From positions 1 through 55,621 of the forward strand of contig CAYMEB010000006.1 in assembly GCA_964389095.1 (NCBI GenBank): a stretch of DNA of 55,621 bases. The letters are read 5' to 3'. Source of the stretch: JABFRJ01 sp964389095 (lineage in GTDB: Bacteria > Pseudomonadota > Alphaproteobacteria > Rhizobiales > Hyphomicrobiaceae). Positions 1 to 8,469 of this stretch are shown here, in pieces; position 1 is the first letter of the stretch, and each line of letters opens with the position of its first letter. The position numbers were made by a program, and so were the translations under genes. Under the pieces are notes generated by a model. The model saw only the letters and a list, made by a program, of their open reading frames with translations. It did no database searches and had not been told where the DNA came from.

Positions 1-65
1 TGAGGGGATTGAACCCCCGACCTTCGGTTTACAAAACCGCTGCTCTACCGCTGAGCTAAGCCGGC
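1..65 (-). tRNA. tRNA-Thr (anticodon TGT), 3' end cut by the window edge
   Basis: Read on the minus strand, the sequence folds as a tRNA. It has acceptor 5' strand GCCGGCT, a D-arm closed by GCTC/GAGC, an anticodon arm with loop TTTGTAA (anticodon TGT, threonine), a variable loop, and a T-arm GGGGG/CCCTC with loop TTCAATC. The base after the T-arm begins the 3' acceptor strand and pairs with T7, but the rest of the acceptor and the CCA position lie outside the window. The outermost anticodon-stem pair (27:43) is G/A, a mismatch. Confidence 0.93.
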
Positions 66-95
66 GACCTGGGAATGCTGCGGCGCAGCGCGCCC

Positions 96-124
96 TACAT
101 AGCCTGCAACAGGCTGCTTTTCCA
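96..124 (-). promoter_or_regulatory. weak candidate promoter for the tRNA-Thr gene
   Basis: On the minus strand, TGGAAA (124-119) and TATGTA (101-96) are separated by 17 bases and sit about 31 bases before the tRNA 5' end. A perfect small inverted repeat, AGCCTG-CAA-CAGGCT (101-115), overlaps the spacer. The -35 match is poor, so this is only a positional candidate. Confidence 0.25.
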
Positions 125-166
125 GTCCGGTCGCGACAGGGGACGATCCGTTATGGGCGTCCCGGT

Positions 167-1411
167 TCAGGCCGCGAGCATCCGCGCGCAGGCCGCCGCG
201 AAGACGCGAGCGCCGGTCACGATGTCCTCGTCGGCGGTGTTCTCGGTCCAGTGATGGCTGATGCCGCCGATGGACGGCACGAACAGCATGGCCGCCGGCA
301 TGACCGCGGACAGGATCTGGGCATCGTGGCCGGCGCCGCTCGGAATGCGCGTTGACCTGCCGGCGGCGTGCGTCCGGGCGGCTTCGTCGAGGGCCGCCTG
401 CATGCCTGCGTCCATGACCGCCGGCATGCTCGCGCGCAGCCGCTCAACCTCGATGCGGCACGGGCCGGACTTTTCCTGCTCGGCGGCGATTTCGCCCAGC
501 AGGTTCGCCAGACGGTCCAGGGTCGCGCGGTCGTCGTCACGGATCTGGAACAGCATCTCGGCCTTGCCGGGGATGATACTCGGCGCTCCCGGGTCGAGCG
601 TGATCCGCCCCGTCGTCCAGACCGTGCGGGGGCCGCAGGCCTTCGGAAACCGCTCGTCGATCGCCACGCACATTCGTGCGAGCGCGAGGCCGGCGTCCTT
701 GCGGATCGCCATTCGCGTCGTGCCGGCGTGGTTCTGGACGCCGTGGAAGGTCAGCTTGAACTGCCAGATGCCGACGATGGAGGTGACCACGCCGATCTTG
801 AGGTCGTGGCTCTCCAGCCAATCGCCCTGCTCGATATGTGCTTCCAAGTAACCGACATGACGGCCGGGTTCGGTTGCCTCGCGCTTGCGGTTCGCGAGCC
901 CGCCGGCGGCCAGCGCTTCCCGCATCGTCCGCCCCGAGGTTCGGTCCCGGGCAGAATCGATGTCACTGTCGGAGACGCCGCCGATGTAGGACCGGCTGCC
1001 GAGGAAATGGCCGAAATGCCCTTCCTCGTCGCACCAGGCGGCCACTTCCACGGCGGCGCCGGGGAAGGCCGGATTGCCGTTGATCACGCGCGCGGCTTCG
1101 AGGGCGTAGACGACGCCGAGCGGGCCATCGAGCCAGCCCGCGTGGTTCTGGCTTTCGAGGTGGGAACCGGCGAGAAGCCGCCGGCTGGCGCCGTCGGCGT
1201 ACCCGAGCACGTTCGCGATGCCGTCCGTCACGGCGCGAAGGCCGGCGGATGGCAGGCGCCGGGTCAGCCACTCCAGCGAAGCGAAATGTTCCGGAGTGAG
1301 GCTGGGGCGATGAACGCCGGTCTTATAGGCTCCGATCCTGGCCAGATCGCGCAGATCACCCAAAACCCGGGCGCCATCCACCAGTGTTCCGGCATCGGTT
1401 GCTTTCGTCAC
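167..1411 (-). CDS. M20 hydantoinase/carbamoylase-family amidohydrolase
   Basis: The product is a 414-residue Zn or Mn-dependent amidohydrolase of the N-carbamoyl-L-amino-acid hydrolase / allantoate amidohydrolase family. It would hydrolyse an N-carbamoyl or ureido compound in the cytoplasm. Visible family motifs in order are GSHLES...GWLDGPLGV (metal His and Asp), CDEEGHFGHFLGSR, HIEQG, NHAGTTRM, SGAGHDAQ and GGISHHWTENT. The GTG at 1411 is chosen because GGGGAG lies about 13 bases upstream and the length then fits the family; an open frame continues to 1558 without family similarity. It is divergent from the sarcosine oxidase operon, which hints at N-carbamoyl-amino-acid or creatinine-type chemistry. 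The substrate cannot be read from sequence. Confidence 0.85.
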   Translation of the reverse strand: MTKATDAGTLVDGARVLGDLRDLARIGAYKTGVHRPSLTPEHFASLEWLTRRLPSAGLRAVTDGIANVLGYADGASRRLLAGSHLESQNHAGWLDGPLGVVYALEAARVINGNPAFPGAAVEVAAWCDEEGHFGHFLGSRSYIGGVSDSDIDSARDRTSGRTMREALAAGGLANRKREATEPGRHVGYLEAHIEQGDWLESHDLKIGVVTSIVGIWQFKLTFHGVQNHAGTTRMAIRKDAGLALARMCVAIDERFPKACGPRTVWTTGRITLDPGAPSIIPGKAEMLFQIRDDDRATLDRLANLLGEIAAEQEKSGPCRIEVERLRASMPAVMDAGMQAALDEAARTHAAGRSTRIPSGAGHDAQILSAVMPAAMLFVPSIGGISHHWTENTADEDIVTGARVFAAACARMLAA

Positions 1412-1551
1412 GCGGCCCCACTCCCCGTCCGCTCTCGATCCTGAGGCGACACCGCCCCTCCGGCCGACCATGCCGGAGCGGGAGGGGCCTTCGCAAGGCC
1501 GGATCGTCAACCTTGTCGCGTCGAGCGCTCCTGCCGCCGGCCGGCCGACCC

Positions 1552-1580
1552 TTGGCATGGACGGATGCGAAGGCTATCCA
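1552..1580 (+). promoter_or_regulatory. candidate sigma-70 promoter of the sarcosine oxidase operon
   Basis: TTGGCA (1552-1557) is followed after exactly 17 bases by TATCCA (1575-1580), about 45 bases before the soxB ATG, in the divergent gap between the carbamoylase gene and soxB. A sigma-54 reading was tested and fails because the GG-to-GC spacing is one base too long. Confidence 0.4.
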
Positions 1581-1625
1581 GCGGAGCATCCCCCGTGCAG
1601 GCCCCCTGCCCAGAGACACCCGCAC

Positions 1626-2876
1626 ATGCGCTTCTCAGCCACTCAGCTCCTCCGCCAGGCGTTCCTCGGAAACTCCGGGTGGCCGCGGCAGTGGCGCTCT
1701 CCGGAGCCGAAGTCGGAGTACGACGCCATCGTCGTCGGCGCGGGCGGACATGGTCTGGCGACGGCCTATTATCTCGCGGCCGAGCACGACATGACCAACA
1801 TCGCGGTGGTCGAGAAAGGCTGGCTCGGCGGCGGCAACACCGGGCGCAATACGACGATCATCCGCTCGAACTATCTGTGGGAAGAGTCGGAGGCGCTCTA
1901 CGAGCACGCGATGAAGATCTGGGCGGGGCTCGCGCACGAGCTCAACTACAACGTCATGTATTCCCCGCGCGGGGTGATGATGCTCGCTCACAACACCCAC
2001 GACGTGCAGGTCTTCAAGCGCCACGTACACGCCAATCGCCTCGCCGGCATCGACAACGAGTGGCTGACGCCGGAGCAGGCCCAGGAGTTCTGTCCGATCC
2101 TCAACATCTCGCAAGCCGTGCGCTATCCCATCGTGGGCGCCGCGCTGCAGCGACGCGGCGGCGTGGCCAGGCACGACGCGGTCGCCTGGGGGTATGCGCG
2201 TGCCGCCTCCCATCTCGGCGTCGACATCATCGAGAATTGCGAGGTCACTGCGATCAGGCGCGACGGCGAAGGCGCGGTCGAGGCCGTCGAGACGACGCGC
2301 GGGAAGATCCGGACGAAGCGGGTCGGCGTCGTTGCCGCCGGTCACACCAGCGTCATCATGTCGATGGCCGGGGTGCGCATGCCGATCGAGAGTTTTCCGC
2401 TGCAGGCGCTCGTGTCCGAGCCGGTCAAGCCGATCATGCCGTGCGTGGTGATGTCGAATACGATCCACGCGTACATGTCGCAATCCGACAAGGGCGAACT
2501 GGTGATCGGCGCGGGCACGGATGCCTACACGTCGTATTCGCAGACCGGTGGGCTGCACATCGCGAGCCATACGCTGGATGCGATCTGCGAACTGTTTCCG
2601 ACGGTGAGACGCTTGCGCATGCTGCGCAACTGGGGCGGCATCGTCGACGTGACACCCGACCGCTCGCCGATCATCGGCAAGACACCAGTCCCTGGCCTGT
2701 TCGTGAACTGCGGCTGGGGCACCGGCGGCTTCAAGGCGACGCCCGGCTCGGGCCATGTCTTCGCGCATACGATCGCGACGGGCGAGCCGCATCCGGTCAA
2801 CGGCCCGTTCACCCTCGACAGATTCCGCACGGGGCGTCTGATCGACGAAGCGGCAGCGGCAGCCGTCGCCCACTGA
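1626..2876 (+). CDS. soxB: sarcosine oxidase beta subunit
   Basis: This is the beta subunit of heterotetrameric sarcosine oxidase, which oxidises sarcosine to glycine and passes the one-carbon unit to tetrahydrofolate while making hydrogen peroxide. The 416 residues match the usual length. The N-terminus (MRFSATQLLRQ...) is typical, and the FAD-binding glycine motif VVGAGGHGLATAYYL is near residue 35, followed by GGGNTGRNTTIIRSNYLW. ARHDAVAWGYAR contains the His (about residue 183) that carries covalent FMN in characterised enzymes. The ATG at 1626 is preferred over an in-frame start at 1470 because family similarity begins there. It is first in an operon with a cupin gene, soxD, soxA and soxG. 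Confidence 0.95.
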   Translation: MRFSATQLLRQAFLGNSGWPRQWRSPEPKSEYDAIVVGAGGHGLATAYYLAAEHDMTNIAVVEKGWLGGGNTGRNTTIIRSNYLWEESEALYEHAMKIWAGLAHELNYNVMYSPRGVMMLAHNTHDVQVFKRHVHANRLAGIDNEWLTPEQAQEFCPILNISQAVRYPIVGAALQRRGGVARHDAVAWGYARAASHLGVDIIENCEVTAIRRDGEGAVEAVETTRGKIRTKRVGVVAAGHTSVIMSMAGVRMPIESFPLQALVSEPVKPIMPCVVMSNTIHAYMSQSDKGELVIGAGTDAYTSYSQTGGLHIASHTLDAICELFPTVRRLRMLRNWGGIVDVTPDRSPIIGKTPVPGLFVNCGWGTGGFKATPGSGHVFAHTIATGEPHPVNGPFTLDRFRTGRLIDEAAAAAVAH

Positions 2877-2897
2877 GCGGCGCGCAAGGAGGACGTC

Positions 2898-3371
2898 ATG
2901 GCACGAGGGTCGAAGATCTTTCGCAGCGACGATGTGCCCGAGAGCAACGAGACAGGCTATCCGGGTCCGTTGCGGGAGCTGAACATGAGGCGCCACGTGC
3001 GCCGGATCGCGGATTTCGGCGGTCTCACGAACTACAGCGTCAATCTGGTTCGCGTCGTTCCCGGGGGGCAGTCGTCGTGCCGTCACGCGCATTCCAAACA
3101 GGATGAACTTGTCTATGTGATCTCGGGGGAACTCGTACTGGAGACCGATGCGGGCCGCGAAACGGTCGGCGCCGGTACCTGGATCGGCTTTCCCGCGGGA
3201 ACGGGCGATGCACACCGGTTTGTCAATACTTCGAACGCAGATGCGACGTTCCTGGTCGTCGGTGATCGCAGCCCAGGCGATGACGTGATCTACCCCGATG
3301 TCGATCTGGCGCTGACGCGAGGCCCGGACGGCAAGAGCCGGTTCACGCGCAAGGACGGCTCGTCCTACTGA
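2898..3371 (+). CDS. cupin-domain protein inside the sarcosine oxidase operon
   Basis: The product is a 157-residue single-domain cupin. A conserved beta-barrel core runs from about residue 50 to 120: VVPGGQSSCRHAHSKQDELVYV carries the HxH...E metal-binding pattern of cupin motif 1, and GTGDAHRF supplies the His of motif 2. AAGGAGG (2887-2893) is a strong ribosome-binding site, 4 bases before the ATG. The gene lies 21 bases after soxB and 12 before soxD, so it should be co-transcribed. Cupins of this type may bind or isomerise small carbonyl compounds or act as sensors, but no reaction can be assigned here. It is not one of the four known sarcosine oxidase subunits. Confidence 0.85.
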   Translation: MARGSKIFRSDDVPESNETGYPGPLRELNMRRHVRRIADFGGLTNYSVNLVRVVPGGQSSCRHAHSKQDELVYVISGELVLETDAGRETVGAGTWIGFPAGTGDAHRFVNTSNADATFLVVGDRSPGDDVIYPDVDLALTRGPDGKSRFTRKDGSSY

Positions 3372-3383
3372 GGGAACAATCGC

Positions 3384-3689
3384 ATGCTGCTCATTCACTG
3401 CCCCTACTGCGACATGGACCGGCCGGAGCTGGAGTTCCGCTATGGCGGCGAGGCTCATGTCGCCCGTCCGGCCGACTTGGACGCGATGGACGACGCCACG
3501 CTGGCGGAGTTTCTCTACATGCGGACGAACCCCAAGGGCCGGCATGTGGAGCGTTGGCGTCACACGGCCGGTTGCGGACGCTTCTTCAATGCCGTGCGCG
3601 ACACGGTCACCGACAAGATCGAGATCACCTACAAGGCGGGTGAACCGCGGCCGGTTTCGGCCGCGAGCGGGAACGAGGGCAATCGATGA
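3384..3689 (+). CDS. soxD: sarcosine oxidase delta subunit
   Basis: This is the small zinc-binding subunit of tetrameric sarcosine oxidase, 101 residues long. The zinc ligands expected from the crystal structures are present: Cys6 and Cys9 in HCPYCD, and His60 and Cys64 in RHTAGCGRFF, followed by the typical FNAVRDT segment. The start lies 12 bases after the cupin stop behind GAGGGA. The stop overlaps the soxA ATG (ATGA at 3686-3689), so translation of soxD and soxA is probably coupled. Confidence 0.95.
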   Translation: MLLIHCPYCDMDRPELEFRYGGEAHVARPADLDAMDDATLAEFLYMRTNPKGRHVERWRHTAGCGRFFNAVRDTVTDKIEITYKAGEPRPVSAASGNEGNR

Positions 3690-6600
3690 GTGGCGTGCGC
3701 CGAACTGCGAGTGGCGGGCGCATCGACCGCAGCCGATCGCTGAGTTTCACGTTCGACGGCAAGCGGCTGCAGGGATGTGCGGGCGACACGCTCGCGTCGG
3801 CCCTGATCGCAAACGACATCCATCTCGTCGGTCGATCGTTCAAGTACCATCGACCGCGCGGGATACTCACGGCCGGCGCCGAGGAACCCAATGCGCTGGT
3901 AACGGTGGATCGCGGCGGCGGGCGCATCACGCCGAACCTGCGTGCGACGCAGGTGACGCTATACGACGGGCTGGTGGCAAGGAGCCAGAACCGTTGGCCG
4001 TCGCTGTCCGTCGATATCGGCGCCGTCAACGACAAGTTGCCCGCCGGCCTTTTCGCGGCGGGCTTCTACTACAAGACCTTCATGGGGCCGGGCCGGGCCT
4101 GGGAGCGCGTGTTCGAGCCGTTGATCCGGCGCGCCGCAGGGCTCGGAAAGGCGCCGAAGTCGGCCGATCCCGATAATTACAGTCACCGGTACGCGCATTG
4201 CGATGTGCTCGTGGTGGGTGCTGGTGCCGCGGGACTTGCCGCAGCAGAAGCGGCGGCCTCGTGCGGGGCGAAAGTGATTCTGTGCGACGAGCAGGACGAG
4301 GCCGGCGGCTGGCTGCTCTCCGAGCGAAGCGCGCGCATCGACGAACGGCCGGCGACGCTCTGGGGCGAGGAGATGGCTGCGCGCTTGGGCACGATGCCCA
4401 ACGTCCGCATTCTCACGAGGACCCAGGCGTTCGGCTACTATGCGCAGAACTTCCTCGGTCTGGCGCAGCGCGTGACCGACCATCTCGCTTCGTTGCCGGC
4501 GGCGGCTCCTCGCGAGCGGCTTTGGAAGGTTCGCGCGAGGCAGGTCGTGCTGGCGACCGGCGCGTTCGAGCGTCCTGTAGTTTTTCCGGCGAACGATCGG
4601 CCGGGCGTGATGCTGGCATCGGCCGTGCAGACCTATGCCAATCGCTACGGTGCGCTGGCCGGGCGGCGAGCCGTGTTCTTCGCTGCCGACGACAGCGCCT
4701 ATGCGGCGGCGCACGATCTGCAGAAGGCAGGGGGCGAGATCGTCCTGGTGGCGGACGCGCGCAGTTCTCCGGGGCCGGAGGCGGCGGCACTGGCGCTATC
4801 CGCTGGCATTCCGGTCATGCCACGTACCGTCGTCATTTCGACGGGCGGGCGCAACCATGTGAGTTCGGCGCGACTCGGGCGGCTGTCGCGCGAGGGCGTC
4901 GAAGAACTGGCGCCGGTCGAATGCGACCTGGTGGCGATGAGCGGGGGCTGGACGCCGAACATCGGCTTGTTCTCGCAGTCGCGCGGCAAGCTTCATTTCG
5001 ACGAGGAAAGACAGCTCTATCTGCCGGGAACTCCGCAGCAAGCCGTGCAGGTCGTCGGCGCCGCGAACGGAACGTTCGATCTGGGCGCGGTGATCGGCGA
5101 GGGCGCTGCGGCCGGACTGTCCGCCGCGCAAGCGGCCGGGTGCCGGTCCATGCGCATCCAGAGCGTACCGAAGGTCGAAGGCGGGGTTACGCCGTCTGGA
5201 GGCGCGCTCGGCGCCATGCCGCATCCCTACGACAAGCGGCGGGTCAAGGCGTTCGTCGACTTCCAGAACGACGTGACGGCGAAGGACGTGGCGCTGGCCG
5301 TGCAGGAGGGCTTCCATTCCATCGAGCACGTGAAGCGCTATACCACGACGGGCATGGCGACCGATCAGGGCAAGACGTCGAACATGAACGCCTTGGCGAT
5401 CGCGGCCGGCGAACTGGGGCGCTCGTTGCCAGACGTCGGACTGACGACGTTCCGACCGCCTTACACGCCGGTCACGTTCGGGACGTTCGCTGGGCATTCG
5501 CGCGGCAAGCTCTTCGATCCGGAACGCTTGACGCCGACCCATGGTTGGGCCGAGCGCGCTGGTGCCATGTTCGAGGATGTCGGACTATGGAAGCGAGCGC
5601 GGTATTTTCCGCGTCCGGGCGAGAACATGTCTCGGGCGGTCGATCGGGAGTGTCGTGCCGTGCGTGCGGCGGTGGGCATGTTCGATGCGTCTACGCTGGG
5701 AAAGATCGAGGTCGTGGGCCCCGACGCGGCCGAGTTTCTGAACCGCCTCTATACGAGCAGCTGGCAGGGTCTGGCGGTCGGCCGGTGCCGCTACGGCCTG
5801 ATGCTGAGCGAGGCAGGGTTCGTCATGGACGACGGCGTCGTCGGACGGATCGCCGCCGACCGATTCCACGTTACGACGACCACGGGCGGGGCTGCGCGCG
5901 TGCTTGCGCACATGGAGGACTACCTGCAGACAGAGTTCACGGAACTCAAGGTCTGGCTGACGTCGACGACGGAACAATGGGGCGTGGTCGCGATCCAGGG
6001 GCCGCGCGCGAGGGACGTCGTCGCGGCGCTGACGACCGACATCGACGTTTCCGCTGGCGCGATGCCTCACATGAGCGTCCGCAGCGGAGCGGTGTGCGGC
6101 GCGCCCGCGCGCGTGTTCCGCGTCAGCTTCACGGGAGAGGTCGGCTATGAGATCAACGTGCCTTCCGATCGCCTCCTGGATGTCTGGCTCGCCGTCGAAG
6201 CCGCGGGCAAGCCGCTCGGCATCCTGCCCTACGGCACGGAAGCGATGCATGTGCTGCGCGCAGAGAAAGGCTACATCATCGTCGGTCAGGAGACCGATGG
6301 GACCGTCACGCCGGACGACCTGGGGCTGGGCTGGACGATCGCCAAGGCCAAGCGCGATTTCGTCGGCAAGCGCGCGCTCCTGCGGCCGGATCTGGTCGCA
6401 AAGGATCGCAAGCAACTCGTCGGTCTGCTGACGACCGATCCCACGATCGTTCTGGAGGAAGGTGCCCAGATCGTCGGGCCAGGCAGTGGACCTGCCGCGC
6501 TGCCGGCGCTGGGGCATGTGACATCTTCCTACCACAGTGCTGCAGCCGGCCGCTCGATCGCTCTCGCGCTGGTCTGCGGTGGGCGAGGGCGGATCGGGGA

Positions 6601-6694
6601 AACGTTGCGTGTGCCCATGCCTGGAGGCGACATCGCCGTGAAGGTCGTGCCTCCGGTGTTTTACGATGCGGAAGGTGCGCGCATTCATGTCTGA
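3686..6694 (+). CDS. soxA: sarcosine oxidase alpha subunit
   Basis: This 1002-residue subunit binds NAD and carries the tetrahydrofolate-dependent domain of sarcosine oxidase. Its N-terminal 100 residues resemble the 2Fe-2S ferredoxin-like fold of the family (GCAGDTLASALIAN, YHRPRGI) without its iron ligands. A dinucleotide-binding domain follows (VLVVGAGAAGLAAAEAA at about 172-188 and LATGAFERPVVFPANDRPG). The C-terminal third is a GcvT-like aminomethyltransferase domain from about residue 600, with the phrases GKIEVVGPDAAEFLNRLYT and FTGEVGYEINVP. The start overlaps the soxD stop, and the last codons overlap soxG. Confidence 0.95.
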   Translation: MSGVRRTASGGRIDRSRSLSFTFDGKRLQGCAGDTLASALIANDIHLVGRSFKYHRPRGILTAGAEEPNALVTVDRGGGRITPNLRATQVTLYDGLVARSQNRWPSLSVDIGAVNDKLPAGLFAAGFYYKTFMGPGRAWERVFEPLIRRAAGLGKAPKSADPDNYSHRYAHCDVLVVGAGAAGLAAAEAAASCGAKVILCDEQDEAGGWLLSERSARIDERPATLWGEEMAARLGTMPNVRILTRTQAFGYYAQNFLGLAQRVTDHLASLPAAAPRERLWKVRARQVVLATGAFERPVVFPANDRPGVMLASAVQTYANRYGALAGRRAVFFAADDSAYAAAHDLQKAGGEIVLVADARSSPGPEAAALALSAGIPVMPRTVVISTGGRNHVSSARLGRLSREGVEELAPVECDLVAMSGGWTPNIGLFSQSRGKLHFDEERQLYLPGTPQQAVQVVGAANGTFDLGAVIGEGAAAGLSAAQAAGCRSMRIQSVPKVEGGVTPSGGALGAMPHPYDKRRVKAFVDFQNDVTAKDVALAVQEGFHSIEHVKRYTTTGMATDQGKTSNMNALAIAAGELGRSLPDVGLTTFRPPYTPVTFGTFAGHSRGKLFDPERLTPTHGWAERAGAMFEDVGLWKRARYFPRPGENMSRAVDRECRAVRAAVGMFDASTLGKIEVVGPDAAEFLNRLYTSSWQGLAVGRCRYGLMLSEAGFVMDDGVVGRIAADRFHVTTTTGGAARVLAHMEDYLQTEFTELKVWLTSTTEQWGVVAIQGPRARDVVAALTTDIDVSAGAMPHMSVRSGAVCGAPARVFRVSFTGEVGYEINVPSDRLLDVWLAVEAAGKPLGILPYGTEAMHVLRAEKGYIIVGQETDGTVTPDDLGLGWTIAKAKRDFVGKRALLRPDLVAKDRKQLVGLLTTDPTIVLEEGAQIVGPGSGPAALPALGHVTSSYHSAAAGRSIALALVCGGRGRIGETLRVPMPGGDIAVKVVPPVFYDAEGARIHV

Positions 6695-7256
6695 ACCAAC
6701 AAAACCCGCAATAGACGGCCTTCCCGACTGGCACAATCAGATCACCGGCGGAGTGCGGCTCGGTCGCGCCGCGGTCAAAGGACGATGTGTCGTGCGTGGG
6801 GAAGCCGCTGCAGCTGCTGTCTGCCGGGAACTTGGGCTCGAGTTGCCGGCGCGCATCAATCGCGCGACGGAGACCGGCGATGCCGCCGTACTCCAGCTCG
6901 GACCGGACGAGTGGCTGGTGATGATCTTCGCGGATAGCGGCCGGCCGTTGCACGAGCGGTTGCAGGGCGCAGCCGCCGAGGCTCCAGGCAGCATCGTCGA
7001 TGTCACGCAGCGCCAACTCGGCGTGGCGGTCGGCGGTTCCGGTGCTTGCGATGCGCTCGCCACCTGCGTTCCGCTCGACCTCGACGTCGCGGCCTTCCCG
7101 ATCGGGATGGCGACGCGCACGATCTTCGAGAAGGCCGAGATCGTGCTCTGGCGACGGGAGGCGGACCGTTTTCACATCGAGGCGTGGCGCTCCTTCGCTC
7201 CCTATGTCGCCGCTCTGCTGGAGGCTGCGCGGTCCGAACTGGCCACCGGGCTGTGA
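6687..7256 (+). CDS. soxG: sarcosine oxidase gamma subunit
   Basis: This is the last subunit of the sarcosine oxidase tetramer, 189 residues long. Its sequence is GcvT-like, with the family phrases LGPDEWLVM and IVDVTQRQLGVAVGG. The ATG at 6687 (MSEPTKPA) overlaps the last 8 bases of soxA and is preferred over an in-frame ATG at 6666 because the gamma similarity starts at about PDWHNQ. The gene closes the operon. The next gene (GFA family) is convergent, and no T-tailed hairpin was seen in the 62-base gap. Confidence 0.9.
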   Translation: MSEPTKPAIDGLPDWHNQITGGVRLGRAAVKGRCVVRGEAAAAAVCRELGLELPARINRATETGDAAVLQLGPDEWLVMIFADSGRPLHERLQGAAAEAPGSIVDVTQRQLGVAVGGSGACDALATCVPLDLDVAAFPIGMATRTIFEKAEIVLWRREADRFHIEAWRSFAPYVAALLEAARSELATGL

Positions 7257-7318
7257 CCGGCTCAGGCGGGCGGGGGCGGAAAGCGATCGAAACACGGCAA
7301 CGCGTGCGCGGTCTCCAC

Positions 7319-7669
7319 CTACGCGAGCCGCTCGGCAACCTGGATGTGAATGCGTGCCGGGAGAACGTTCGGGTCATCGTATGTCGCGCTCTGGACGTCG
7401 ATGATCCCCGGCAGGACCGTCGCATTCGTGTAGAACAGGCCGGTTCCGCAATCGGGGCAGAAATGGCGGCGACCATTCTCGGACGAGACGTAGATCTTCG
7501 GTGTTCCACGCACGATGCGGACGGCCGCTGCGGGATACATCGTCCATCCCACCATCGGCGCGCCGGCATGGCGGCGACAATCGCCGCAGTGGCACAGCGC
7601 ATGCGTGATGGGCTCGCCGTCCGTCTCGTAACGGATCGAGCCACAGTGACAGCCGCCCGTGATGGTCAT
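7319..7669 (-). CDS. GFA / CENP-V family zinc protein
   Basis: The product is 116 residues long. The family was named for glutathione-dependent formaldehyde-activating enzyme, but the activity of most members is unknown. The zinc ligands are clear: GGCHCGSIRY near the start, CHCGDCRR at about residues 26-33, and FCPDCGTGLFY at about 70-80. The ATG at 7669 is used because the family begins right at TITGGCHCG; the open frame extends further upstream without similarity. Sarcosine oxidation releases a formaldehyde-level carbon when tetrahydrofolate is limiting, so a link with the neighbouring operon is tempting but only inferred. Confidence 0.85.
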   Translation of the reverse strand: MTITGGCHCGSIRYETDGEPITHALCHCGDCRRHAGAPMVGWTMYPAAAVRIVRGTPKIYVSSENGRRHFCPDCGTGLFYTNATVLPGIIDVQSATYDDPNVLPARIHIQVAERLA

Positions 7670-7872
7670 TGGCCAGTCCCCAGAATGGATTGCGATCGGC
7701 TGCGATGATAGAGCAGGTTCAGGAGACAGCCAGGCGAAACATCTGTGCAGCGTGGAGGCGTTCCCGGCGGTCGACGCGGCCGACAGCGAATCGCGCCCGC
7801 GGTCGGTCGTGACGGCGACGGCAGGGCAGCGGTCACGCCCGCCGCTCACGGCTCACGGAAGCGGAGCAGCGC

Positions 7873-8454
7873 ATGTGCCAGTTTTGCGGATTGAGTTTCT
7901 TCGGGCTGGCCGAGCCGCAGGCTCCGATGCTGCGCAGCTACGCCGAGGCACTGCGCGCCGGCTGGTCGCCCAGCACGGTGCAGGACATCTCCGCCGAACA
8001 TCTCGCGGCGCTGGAAGCCGACGCCGAAGGTTATCTCGAGGATCTGAGCGACGCGGCAAGCCTGGCGCGACAAGGGGAAGACATGGAAATGCCGGACGGT
8101 TCGGTGCGACCGCGCCTCGCCCGGCGCATCCGATGGATGTGGGACGGCGAGTTCTGCGGGCAGATCAACCTGCGTTGGCAACCGGGCAGTGACGCGCTGC
8201 CGCCCTATGTGAGCGGCCATATCGGCTACTCGGTCGTGCCTTGGAAGCGCGGCCACGGCTTCGCCAGTCGCGCATTGCGGCACATGATCGAGGAGGCCCG
8301 GGACGTCGGCTTGAGGCGCGTCGAACTGACCACCGACCCCGACAACATCGCCTCGCAGAAAGTCATCCAGCGCAATCGCGGGTTTCAGTGCGGGCAAACC
8401 GGCGCCGACGGCGGCGCCAAGCTGGTCTGGGAGATCGCGATCGAGCCCCGCTGA
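7873..8454 (+). CDS. GNAT-family N-acetyltransferase
   Basis: The product is a predicted acetyl-CoA-dependent acetyltransferase of 193 residues. It resembles the group of bacterial GNAT proteins in which the core is preceded by an N-terminal segment of about 90 residues. The core runs through IGYSVVPWKRGHGFASRAL (acetyl-CoA pyrophosphate-binding loop, degenerate R/Q-x-x-G-x-G/A) and LTTDPDNIASQKVIQRNRGF, the usual C-terminal signature. The N-terminus contains CQFCG. The substrate is unknown. It converges with the alkylsulfatase-like gene, leaving a 15-base gap. Confidence 0.8.
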   Translation: MCQFCGLSFFGLAEPQAPMLRSYAEALRAGWSPSTVQDISAEHLAALEADAEGYLEDLSDAASLARQGEDMEMPDGSVRPRLARRIRWMWDGEFCGQINLRWQPGSDALPPYVSGHIGYSVVPWKRGHGFASRALRHMIEEARDVGLRRVELTTDPDNIASQKVIQRNRGFQCGQTGADGGAKLVWEIAIEPR

Positions 8455-8469
8455 ACATGGGTTCCGTGA

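Noticed and set aside
1..65. A tRNA at the window edge as an attachment site for an integrated element.
   Set aside because: No integrase, direct repeat of the tRNA 3' end or phage gene is present in the window.
261..1444. Long plus-strand frames opposite the carbamoylase gene.
   Set aside because: They are shadows on the opposite strand of a well-supported gene; their translations have Arg/Ala/Pro-rich composition and no motifs.
1552..1570. Possible sigma-54 promoter before soxB (TTGGCATGGACGGATGCG).
   Set aside because: The GG and GC elements are separated by 11 bases instead of 10, so the sigma-70 reading is better.
1635..3563. A 642-codon minus-strand frame opposite soxB, the cupin gene and soxD.
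   Set aside because: It covers three clearly recognised plus-strand genes, has no family motif, and reflects high GC content at third codon positions.
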